Assembly: GCA_919902965.1 (NCBI GenBank)
Contig: CAKKSJ010000255.1
Span: 1-9,439 of the forward strand
DNA: 9,439 nucleotides
Source of the DNA: Burkholderiales bacterium
Lineage (GTDB): Bacteria; Pseudomonadota; Gammaproteobacteria; Burkholderiales; SG8-39
Direction: 5' to 3'
Shown here: positions 1 through 5,595 of the stretch, piece after piece
Numbering within the stretch: the first letter of the stretch is position 1
Layout: each line of letters begins with the position of its first letter
Notes under the pieces: model-generated
Databases searched by the model: none
What the model saw: the letters and a program-made list of their open reading frames with translations, nothing else
Told to the model about the DNA's origin: nothing
Made by a program: the position numbers and the translations under genes

Positions 1-528
1 GCTGGGGCGGACGACGACATGGGCGGACATCACGCGCAGCATATCATCCATCACCAGCAGCGGGTTCGGCGCATCGGACTCGCCCAGCACCGTTTCCAGC
101 TCGCGCTCGAGGAATGCGCCCAGCTCCCGGATCGCGGCAAGCGGCAGCGTCACGCCTTCGGTCGCGCGCAGTTCCCGTTCATGCAGGCGCTCGCGCAGTC
201 GCACCACCAGCGCGTGATAGCGCTGCAGGTGCGCGCGCAGGTCTGCCAGTTCGAGGCTTTGCTCGAACAGGCGTTGGGAAAGTATTTCCTGGCTCGGCAG
301 CAGGCGCTCGCGCAGGCGCTTGCCGAAGGCTTCATCCCTTATCCTGGCAATGCGCTCGACGCCTATGTCGCGCTCCAGCAGGGCTGCCGGAAATAATTCC
401 ATCAGATCGCCAACCGACACCATGCCATCGAATGCGCGCAGCTCCCCGGTCTGGATCTTTTGCTGCAGCGCGCCGCGCGCCACACCCACCAGCCGCGCCG
501 CGCGCGACAAGCTGAGTCGTTGCTGCAT
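1..528 (-). CDS. Partial HTH/coiled-coil protein, C-terminus outside the window
   Basis: This is an open frame of 176 codons starting at the ATG at 528 and still open at base 1, so only the N-terminal part is seen. An AGGAG Shine-Dalgarno lies 6 nt before the ATG and supports this start. Residues 5-47 (LSLSRAARLVGVARGALQQK, then GELRAFDGMVSVGDLMELFP) have the pattern of a short winged or MerR/HTH_17-type helix-turn-helix. Residues about 85-122 are rich in Leu, Arg and Glu and look like a coiled coil. The last visible residues (MSAHVVVRPS, 167-176) faintly resemble the first strand of a plant-type 2Fe-2S ferredoxin domain, which would make this an HTH-plus-ferredoxin protein; that is a guess from very little sequence. 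It is transcribed away from the AhpD-like gene, from which it is separated by 79 bp. It is real coding sequence with good confidence, but its function is unassigned. Confidence 0.75.
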   Translation of the reverse strand, partial: MQQRLSLSRAARLVGVARGALQQKIQTGELRAFDGMVSVGDLMELFPAALLERDIGVERIARIRDEAFGKRLRERLLPSQEILSQRLFEQSLELADLRAHLQRYHALVVRLRERLHERELRATEGVTLPLAAIRELGAFLERELETVLGESDAPNPLLVMDDMLRVMSAHVVVRPS

Positions 529-607
529 CGGGGACTCCTGACAAATATCAAACGGCGCGAGCCGCCGGTCGTGCAATATCGGTGTATCGATTCAAGCGGA
601 GAGCGGC

Positions 608-952
608 ATGAGCAAATCGTTCAAACAAATCACCCAGGATATCAATCAGGCGCTGGCGCCATTGCGCAAGGAATCGGCGGCTGCAATGACCGGTTTCAGT
701 ACCATGGCCAAGGCAGCCATGGCCCCCGGCGCGCTGACGGAGCTGCACAAGGAACTGATTGCCCTGGCCATCAGCGTCTCCACCCACTGCGACGGCTGTA
801 TCGGTTTTCACGTCAAAGCCCTGGTGCGCCTGGGCGCCACCCGCGAACAAATCTACGAAACGCTGGCGGTCGCAGTCTATATGGGCGGCGGTCCGTCACT
901 GATGTATGCGGCGGACGTGCTGCGCGCCTATGAGGAATTCCGGCAAACCTAG
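608..952 (+). CDS. AhpD-like carboxymuconolactone decarboxylase (CMD) family protein
   Basis: This is a 114-residue protein, the usual size for single-domain CMD/AhpD-like proteins. The core motif is plain: E49, then C61-D-G-C64-x3-H68 (STHCDGCIGFHVKALVRLGA), the CxxC plus His arrangement that in AhpD carries out thiol-disulfide or peroxidase-coupled chemistry. A second conserved stretch, REQIYETLAVAVYMGGGPSL, follows near residues 79-98. The start at 608 is preceded by GGAGAG about 4 nt upstream. There is no signal peptide, so it is cytoplasmic. Most such proteins are annotated as alkylhydroperoxidase-like; the true substrate is usually unknown. A role in thiol or persulfide redox balance would suit the neighbouring sulfur genes, but this is inference, and it is convergent with that block rather than part of it. 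A GC-rich hairpin 20 nt after the stop probably ends its transcript. Confidence 0.9.
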   Translation: MSKSFKQITQDINQALAPLRKESAAAMTGFSTMAKAAMAPGALTELHKELIALAISVSTHCDGCIGFHVKALVRLGATREQIYETLAVAVYMGGGPSLMYAADVLRAYEEFRQT

Positions 953-972
953 CAAGGTCGGCGTGTAGCGAT

Positions 973-998
973 CTGGCCGCCGCATTTGCGGCGGCCAG
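973..998 (+). terminator. GC-rich hairpin between convergent genes
   Basis: This is a perfect 11-bp inverted repeat (973-983 with 988-998, CTGGCCGCCGC / GCGGCGGCCAG) with a 4-nt loop, ATTT. It lies between the stop of the AhpD-like gene and the stop of the DUF1641 gene, which converge. On the plus strand it is followed by TTTCC, a short and weak U-tract, so it reads best as an intrinsic terminator for the plus-strand gene. On the minus strand no U-run follows, so for the sulfur operon it would act only as a weak terminator or a 3'-end stabiliser. Confidence 0.65.
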
Positions 999-1017
999 TT
1001 TCCTGCCGGACTGCGCA

Positions 1018-1809
1018 TCAGGGCCTGCGCGCGTAGCTCTCGTGCATATGCTGACCGAGCGCGAGCATGAAGCGCAAGGTCTCCTGCGTACGCGGGTCGG
1101 TCATCATCTTGTACATCGAGACGATGCCGCCTGCGGTGCGCTCGGCCTCGGCCTGCTTCGCAGCCGATTCCATTGCCTCCAGCAGCCCGCCCACCATGTC
1201 GAGCCGGTCAACGAACGTCGGCAACAAGGCGGCAACGCGCGCGAGCGAGCCGCTCGCCTCAAGCTTTGCCAGCATCTCGACCAACCTGCCCGCGCCACCG
1301 CGATTGAGCCGGTCGAGCAGCGACAGCCCTTCGCTCGCGGCCTCTGCCAGACGGCCAATGATCTCCTCGCTCAAGGCGTCCTGCACTGCACCGTAAACGC
1401 GCGCGAGCTGCGCCAGCCGCTCGATGTCGCCGTCCGCCACCAAGCGCGTCAGGGTCGGCAGGGCTTTTTCCAGGCCGGAGCGGTTGATCTGATCGAGCAG
1501 GCTCAGGCCGCCGCCAGCCGCATCGGCAATGCGCCCGACCATATCTTCGGTCAGCGCATCCTCTGCCGAGCCGTAGATGCGCGCCAGGTTGACCAGCCGC
1601 TGCATGTCGCCGTTCTCGACCATTTGCGCGAGCATCGGAATTGCGTTTCCCAGCCCGCTGCGGTTGATTTTGTCGACCAGATCCATCGCGCCGGCTGCGC
1701 TGTCGGCGACGCGGCCGATGATATCCTCGGTCATCGCGTCGCGCGCTGCGGTCGCGACGCCCTCTAGCTCTTCCAGCGCGCCGGGTATGTGCTTCGCTTC
1801 TGCGTTCAT
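1018..1809 (-). CDS. DUF1641 family protein with three 60-residue tandem repeats
   Basis: This 263-residue soluble protein has no signal peptide or membrane segment. The C-terminal part (about 206-254: GGLLEAMESA, then GGIVSMYKMMTDPRTQETLR, FMLALG) matches the DUF1641 signature I recall, a Gly-Leu-rich helix followed by a 'DP.vQ..L.F.l.l.k' helix. Upstream are three tandem copies of a 60-residue unit at 24-83, 84-143 and 144-203, each starting DA(M/L)(T/S)E(D/E), with GR, then L(V/L)D, NR(S/G)G, and a closing helix. Copies 1 and 2 share 32 of 60 residues by my manual count; copy 3 is more diverged. The GGAGGAG just before the ATG at 1809 supports the start. It is 12 nt downstream of the SQR-like gene and must be cotranscribed with it. 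DUF1641 proteins are known beside formate dehydrogenase and sulfide oxidation flavoprotein genes; their role is unproven. A partner or scaffold of the flavoprotein is plausible. Confidence 0.85.
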   Translation of the reverse strand: MNAEAKHIPGALEELEGVATAARDAMTEDIIGRVADSAAGAMDLVDKINRSGLGNAIPMLAQMVENGDMQRLVNLARIYGSAEDALTEDMVGRIADAAGGGLSLLDQINRSGLEKALPTLTRLVADGDIERLAQLARVYGAVQDALSEEIIGRLAEAASEGLSLLDRLNRGGAGRLVEMLAKLEASGSLARVAALLPTFVDRLDMVGGLLEAMESAAKQAEAERTAGGIVSMYKMMTDPRTQETLRFMLALGQHMHESYARRP

Positions 1810-1821
1810 GTCTCCTCCCGG

Positions 1822-2961
1822 CTACAGTAGTCCACGCGCGGAGGCCCAGTAGAGTTTGTTATACGCGGCCTTGAACCAGTGCATCGCACGGGTCGGCGCT
1901 TTGGGATCGGGTGGATTGCGGTAGTCGAACATCGCGTAGGTCGCGCGGTCCAGACCGGCCTCGATGAAGCAGAACACCTTGCCGTCGTATTCGCGCACCG
2001 GCGTGTTCATGCCCATTTTTATCATTGCCGCAATATTCTCGCCCAGGGTCTCGGCTTCGAAGTGCGCGGTGGAGCCCGCCTTGCTGATCGGAATGTTGGT
2101 AGTGTCGCCGATCACGTACACGTTATCGCGTCCCTCCATGTTGAGCTTGGTCTTGTTGGTCGGTATCCAGCCGTTCTGCCCAAGACCGTTCTTCTCGATC
2201 ACTTCCATGCCGCGGTGCGCGGGAATAGCGATCAGCAGGTCGTACTGCACTTCCGAACCCTCTTCGCTGCGCAGTATGCGTTTCTCGCCGTCGACCTCCT
2301 TGATGTTGAAAAAAGTCTCGGAAGTGATGCCGAGCCGGCCGAATTCCGGGCCCGCCCATTTGGCGACGTTTTCCAGGCTGTGCACGCGGTTGATCGGGTA
2401 GGTGTAATGCAGCTGCACCTTGTCGCCCAGGCCGCGCTCCCTGAAGTAGTCGTGCAGCATGAAGGTAATCTCCAGCGGCGCCATCGGGCACTTGTGCGGC
2501 ACGCCGACGGTGACCACCACTTTTCCGCCCTTGAATTCCTGCAGCCGGCGCATCAACTTCAGCGCGGTCTCTTCCGTATAAAAAAACTCCGCGTTTTCCG
2601 CCAGGCCTTTCACTTCCTCGGCAACCATGCGCGAGCCGGTCGCGATCACCAGCACATCATAGTCGTAGGTCTTGCCGCTCTTCGCCTTGACCTGGTTGTT
2701 GTCGAGCCTGAATTCCTCGGCCGGATCGACGTGAAATTCGATTCCCGGCTCGAGCAGGCTGGCTTGGTCGCGATACAGCGCGTCGGGCGTGGTGCGGCCG
2801 ATGGCAAGATAAAGCAACGCGGGCTGGTACAGATGCCGGTCCGACGCCGACAGCATGGTGATGCGTGCTTTTCCTGATCGCAGTTCCACGGACAGGCGCC
2901 GCGCCAGATTGTTCGCCAGGATGGTGCCGCCCATGCCGCCGCCGATAATGAGTATTTTCAT
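1822..2961 (-). CDS. sqr: Sulfide:quinone oxidoreductase-like FAD flavoprotein
   Basis: The 379-residue protein belongs to the SQR/flavocytochrome c sulfide dehydrogenase flavoprotein group of two-dinucleotide-binding-domain enzymes. Visible motifs are the N-terminal FAD Rossmann motif GGGMGG (7-12), VLVIATG (103-109), and the second FAD contact VYVIGDTTNIP (281-291). It has exactly two cysteines, C158 (GVPHKCPMAPLE) and C331 (KVFCFIEAG). These sit where SQR and FCSD carry the active-site redox pair; the third, flavin-proximal cysteine of classical SQR is missing. There is no signal peptide, so it is not a periplasmic FccB; the C-terminal HWFKAAYNKLYWASARGLL looks amphipathic and may bind the membrane. 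Expected reaction: sulfide (or another reduced sulfur species) to sulfane sulfur, with quinone reduction. Start 2961 has AGGAGG 6 nt upstream. It lies 37 nt after the tusA-like gene. A non-classical SQR subtype is the best reading; exact substrate is open. Confidence 0.85.
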   Translation of the reverse strand: MKILIIGGGMGGTILANNLARRLSVELRSGKARITMLSASDRHLYQPALLYLAIGRTTPDALYRDQASLLEPGIEFHVDPAEEFRLDNNQVKAKSGKTYDYDVLVIATGSRMVAEEVKGLAENAEFFYTEETALKLMRRLQEFKGGKVVVTVGVPHKCPMAPLEITFMLHDYFRERGLGDKVQLHYTYPINRVHSLENVAKWAGPEFGRLGITSETFFNIKEVDGEKRILRSEEGSEVQYDLLIAIPAHRGMEVIEKNGLGQNGWIPTNKTKLNMEGRDNVYVIGDTTNIPISKAGSTAHFEAETLGENIAAMIKMGMNTPVREYDGKVFCFIEAGLDRATYAMFDYRNPPDPKAPTRAMHWFKAAYNKLYWASARGLL

Positions 2962-2998
2962 TCTCCCCTCCTCAGGTTGACGTTGAATATAGATTATC

Positions 2999-3229
2999 CT
3001 ACTTGGCCTTTCTCACCGAAATATGCCAGACGCCGTCTTCCTCGCGCGCGCCCAGGAACTCGTGGCCCACTTTGCGCACCCACTCCGGGATGTCTTTCGC
3101 CGAACCCTTGTCGTTGGACAAGACCTCGAGTTCGTCGCCGACCTGCGACATTTTCAGCACGCTGATAAGCTCCATCAGCGGTCCGGGGCAGAAACTGCCG
3201 CGGCCATCTATGATTTTCTTGTCCGCCAT
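2999..3229 (-). CDS. tusA: TusA/SirA-family sulfur carrier protein
   Basis: This is a small cytoplasmic carrier of 76 residues. It has the family hallmark near the N-terminus, C14-P-G-P17 within GRGSFCPGPLMEL, followed by the alternating strand-helix pattern (GDELEVLSNDKGSAKDIPEW, then a VGHEFLGAREEDGVWHISV strand pair). C14 would carry a persulfide. I chose the ATG at 3229: it has GAGG 7 nt upstream and leaves a 22-nt gap after the dsrE2-like stop. The longer start at 3277 would add 16 unconserved residues and overlap the upstream gene. TusA-type proteins pass sulfane sulfur between rhodanese or DsrE proteins and oxidative enzymes (sHdr, rDsr) or tRNA thiolation. Next to dsrE2, sqr and soe, the oxidative sulfur-trafficking role is far more likely than tRNA modification; this is context-based inference. 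Confidence 0.92.
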   Translation of the reverse strand: MADKKIIDGRGSFCPGPLMELISVLKMSQVGDELEVLSNDKGSAKDIPEWVRKVGHEFLGAREEDGVWHISVRKAK

Positions 3230-3236
3230 AGTCGCG

Positions 3237-3240
3237 CCTC
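3237..3240 (-). promoter_or_regulatory. Shine-Dalgarno deciding the tusA start
   Basis: GAGG on the minus strand, 7 nt before the ATG at 3229. No comparable site precedes the alternative start at 3277, which lies inside the upstream coding sequence. Confidence 0.7.
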
Positions 3241-3251
3241 TTTGGTTCGTG

Positions 3252-3644
3252 TCAAAAAGTCCAGACCTGCGCATCACGCGTCGTATCCAGGAAGCTCGTC
3301 AGTCCGGTCGGTTCCCCCAGGTAGGGCTCCAGGGTATCGGCCTCGATGCCGGCAACGTCCAGTGCCATGGAACACGGCAGGATCTTCGCATCGCCGAGCT
3401 CCACGGCCTGCCTGAACAGGGTCTTGAAATCCGGCGCTTTCTTTTTCACCACGAGATCGCCGAAAGCGCCTTCGTTCGGCGGGTCGGCAGACGCGCCTTT
3501 GACGAAATAGGGCACCGCGTTCATGGAAAGGAAGATCGTGACTTCGATGCCGCTGACGGCGGCGACTGATGCCACCATGGCAGCCATTTGCAGGCGCTCG
3601 CGGGTTCCAGAAACGACGACCACGCAGATTTTTTCCACGGCCAT
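3252..3644 (-). CDS. dsrE2: DsrE2-like (DsrE/DsrF/DrsH-like family) sulfur transfer protein
   Basis: This 130-residue protein has the DsrE_2 fold pattern: a hydrophobic first strand VVVVSGTRERLQMA with a following helix, then SGIEVTIFLSMNAVPYFVKG (about 31-50), a variable loop, DFKTLFRQAVELGDAK (72-87), and the conserved cysteine segment LPCSMALDVAGIEADTL with C91 as the likely persulfide carrier. A second cysteine is C7. The variable middle loop (51-70) is shorter than in many DsrE2 proteins, and I see no clear transmembrane helix. The start at 3644 is fixed by AGGAGGAG 5 nt upstream; the longer frame from 3686 lacks such a site. It is the first gene of the lower group dsrE2-tusA-sqr-DUF1641. 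In sulfur oxidisers DsrE2 and TusA exchange sulfane sulfur, so these two adjacent genes form a plausible carrier pair. Confidence 0.88.
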   Translation of the reverse strand: MAVEKICVVVVSGTRERLQMAAMVASVAAVSGIEVTIFLSMNAVPYFVKGASADPPNEGAFGDLVVKKKAPDFKTLFRQAVELGDAKILPCSMALDVAGIEADTLEPYLGEPTGLTSFLDTTRDAQVWTF

Positions 3645-3649
3645 GGCAG

Positions 3650-3657
3650 CTCCTCCT
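3650..3657 (-). promoter_or_regulatory. Strong Shine-Dalgarno for dsrE2
   Basis: AGGAGGAG on the minus strand, 5 nt before the ATG at 3644. It decides against the longer start at 3686. Confidence 0.8.
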
Positions 3658-3667
3658 GACGAATACG

Positions 3668-3696
3668 AATCTACGCTTTTACGCAAATGCAGCCAA
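3668..3696 (-). promoter_or_regulatory. Possible sigma70 promoter for dsrE2-tusA-sqr-DUF1641
   Basis: On the minus strand TTGGCT (3696-3691) and TAGATT (3673-3668) are separated by 17 nt, each matching four of six consensus bases. The position fits a short leader carrying the dsrE2 Shine-Dalgarno. The 266-bp gap after soeC makes an internal promoter likely, but this exact site is only a visual match. Confidence 0.3.
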
Positions 3697-3910
3697 GGTC
3701 GGACAGCTAAGTGCAGAGACCTTTAAGCGGACTTTGACGCACCCCGGCTGCCGAACCGCGCTTGCCACCCGTTTTGCAGGACTTCGTTCGTTTGCGACGG
3801 GTTTTCAGATGAGGCTACGCCGGAGAGCATAAATATGCAATTCATAACAGCAATTGTTTGGCGCAACAGAAATACAAATTCGCATTTGGCGACGGCAGCC
3901 TGCGCCGTGC

Positions 3911-4855
3911 TCAGGAAATCGCCTGGTAATACAGGTTTTGCGGGTGCCGGGCCTGTGCGAAAAAATACCAGCGCTCGGCGAGCAGCCCCAGATACTGCAG
4001 CGCGAACGCTGCGGCCAGCAGCGGCCAGGATACAAAAGCGGCTCCGGCTGCGAGCAAGGCCATGGGCAGTGGGAATACCAGTAGCAGAAACACCCACTTT
4101 ACGGCGCGCAGCCAGGCGAGCGGCCTGGCGTGGAAGAATTCGCGCGTATTGAACGAGCCGCCCATGAAGCCCTCGGATTTTTGCGCGATGCGCGGGTGCT
4201 TTACCCCGATCGCCGTCTGTATGGTCGACTTCGGCCGGATGCGTGCGTTGCGCGCGAGCGACGCGAGTCGCGTGACCAGGGCGGAAAGCGTAAAGCCCGC
4301 GGTCCATAGCGCCAGCGCCGGGACCAGAGCGGGCGCCTGCGCCGCCGCCCAGGCCGTGCCCAGCAGGAAACCCGAAGCGCAACCGAACAAGCTGTAGTTG
4401 ATCACGGTAAGCGGTGTATGCCATTCCTGCAGGAATTGAATACAGGCGTAAATCATGCCGGTGCAAATGAACAGCAGCAGGCCGAACAGCAGACCCGCCG
4501 CGCCCAGCGCCACGGTCAATTCTCCCGCGCCGCGCAAATAATGCGCCGCACCGAAAGCCGCGACCGCCACCATGAAAGCGGGCAGCACAATCACCTCGCG
4601 CGACAGCCAGGAAGTGCGCCACATCGCGGCAGAGCGCCAGGCCCGTTCCGGACGGCCCAGGTGAAAGAACGAGGCGGCGAGGCCGGCGCCGAGCAGGCAG
4701 AGCGATAGCGCGCAGCCCAGCGCAAAGTAAACACCGGAAGGCATGGTCCAGACGCCGAGCAATGCGCCGAGCTCGGCCATGTAGAGGGCGATGAACAGCC
4801 CCTGCCCCGCTCCGATCAGCGTGGTTAGGAAAATCACTGAGAATGCCGGACGCAT
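3911..4855 (-). CDS. soeC: SoeC, membrane anchor of cytoplasmic sulfite:quinone oxidoreductase (DmsC-like)
   Basis: This is a 314-residue, very hydrophobic DmsC-type anchor. I count eight likely membrane segments at about 7-29, 42-62, 85-105, 115-137, 149-170, 175-198, 252-272 and 277-297, which is the DmsC/SoeC count rather than a classical NrfD/PsrC family sequence. Family-like motifs are HLGRPERAWR (65-74), SWLSREV (82-88) and LQEWHTPLTVINY (142-154). It would hold SoeA and SoeB on the inner face of the membrane and deliver electrons to the quinone pool. The ATG at 4855 is only 5 nt after the soeB stop and has no strong Shine-Dalgarno, so translation is probably coupled to soeB. A longer frame extending upstream to 5527 is the shifted reading of soeB and is not coding. 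A 266-bp gap separates its stop from dsrE2. Confidence 0.93.
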   Translation of the reverse strand: MRPAFSVIFLTTLIGAGQGLFIALYMAELGALLGVWTMPSGVYFALGCALSLCLLGAGLAASFFHLGRPERAWRSAAMWRTSWLSREVIVLPAFMVAVAAFGAAHYLRGAGELTVALGAAGLLFGLLLFICTGMIYACIQFLQEWHTPLTVINYSLFGCASGFLLGTAWAAAQAPALVPALALWTAGFTLSALVTRLASLARNARIRPKSTIQTAIGVKHPRIAQKSEGFMGGSFNTREFFHARPLAWLRAVKWVFLLLVFPLPMALLAAGAAFVSWPLLAAAFALQYLGLLAERWYFFAQARHPQNLYYQAIS

Positions 4856-4860
4856 CGCGC

Positions 4861-5595
4861 TTACCAGGTGGTGCTGTCGTCGAGGGAGGGCGAGCGCACG
4901 TCGGGCCTGGGCAGCTTGCCGTCGATTTTGAGCGGATTGTCGACGCGCTCGAGTTCGTCGCGATGCAGGGTGATCTCGGTCTTGCGCCGCGGCAAATAGT
5001 GATTGGCCGGGTGTGTGCCCCACTCCGGCATCAACGCATAGCCACCCGAGTCGCGTATCGCCTGCGACACCGCCGACTCCGGATCGTGCACGTCGCCGAA
5101 CAGGCGCGCGCTGGTCGGGCACGCCATGACGCAGGCGGGCCGCCGGTCCGCCGGGGGCAACAGTTCGTCGTAGATGCGGTCCACGCACAGGGTGCACTTC
5201 TTCATCACCTTCTGGTGCGCGTCGATCTCGCGCGCGCCGTAAGGGCAGGCCCAGGAACAGTACTTGCAGCCTATGCATTTGTCGTAATCGACCAGCACGA
5301 TGCCGTCCTCGGCGCGCTTGTAGCTCGCCCCGGTCGGGCACACCGGCACGCAGGGCGGGTCCTCGCAGTGCAGGCAGGACTTGGGGAAATGCACCGTCTG
5401 CGTGTTCGGGTACTCGCCCACTTCGAAGGTCTGCACGCGGTTCAAAAAAGTCCCGGTGGGATCGCGGGCATAGGGATTGTCGTCCGACAGAAAGCCGGCT
5501 ACGCCCGAGGTGTTCCATTGCTTGCAACTGGTGACGCAGGCATGGCAGCCGACGCAGACGTTGAGGTCGATCACCAGCGCGAGCTGCTTGCTCAT
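4861..5595 (-). CDS. soeB: SoeB, four [4Fe-4S] cluster electron-transfer subunit
   Basis: The 244-residue ferredoxin-type subunit has sixteen cysteines in four cluster motifs: C14/17/20/24 (CVGCHACVTSC), C74/77/82/86 (CLHCEDPPCVPVC), C107/110/113/117 (CIGCKYCSWAC), and C134/137 with C155/159. This is the DmsB/PsrB/SoeB architecture. It carries electrons from the molybdenum subunit to the SoeC anchor. There is no signal peptide or Tat motif, in line with a cytoplasmic complex. The start ATG overlaps the soeA stop in an ATGA (5592-5595), giving translational coupling and expected equal stoichiometry. The C-terminal tail after about residue 190 (DELERVDNPLKIDGKLP onward) is polar and cysteine-free, in the usual place for a subunit-docking extension. 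Confidence 0.96.
   Translation of the reverse strand: MSKQLALVIDLNVCVGCHACVTSCKQWNTSGVAGFLSDDNPYARDPTGTFLNRVQTFEVGEYPNTQTVHFPKSCLHCEDPPCVPVCPTGASYKRAEDGIVLVDYDKCIGCKYCSWACPYGAREIDAHQKVMKKCTLCVDRIYDELLPPADRRPACVMACPTSARLFGDVHDPESAVSQAIRDSGGYALMPEWGTHPANHYLPRRKTEITLHRDELERVDNPLKIDGKLPRPDVRSPSLDDSTTW

Noticed and set aside
1201..1740. The 180-bp periodicity as a CRISPR or satellite array
   Set aside because: It is a protein-level repeat inside one open frame, with diverged DNA and no short identical repeats or spacers.
1879..2877. Plus-strand 332-codon frame opposite the SQR-like gene
   Set aside because: Antisense shadow; the opposite strand encodes FAD-binding motifs and a well-placed start.
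3723..4622. Minus-strand 299-codon frame running from soeC into the gap after it
   Set aside because: It overlaps soeC in another frame with Arg/Gly/Ala-rich nonsense composition; the only non-overlapping end, about 40 codons in the gap, has no start with a Shine-Dalgarno and no recognisable sequence.
3911..5527. 538-codon minus-strand frame covering soeC and most of soeB
   Set aside because: Only its last 314 codons are SoeC. The upstream part is a shifted reading of soeB, which has all four cluster motifs in its own frame.
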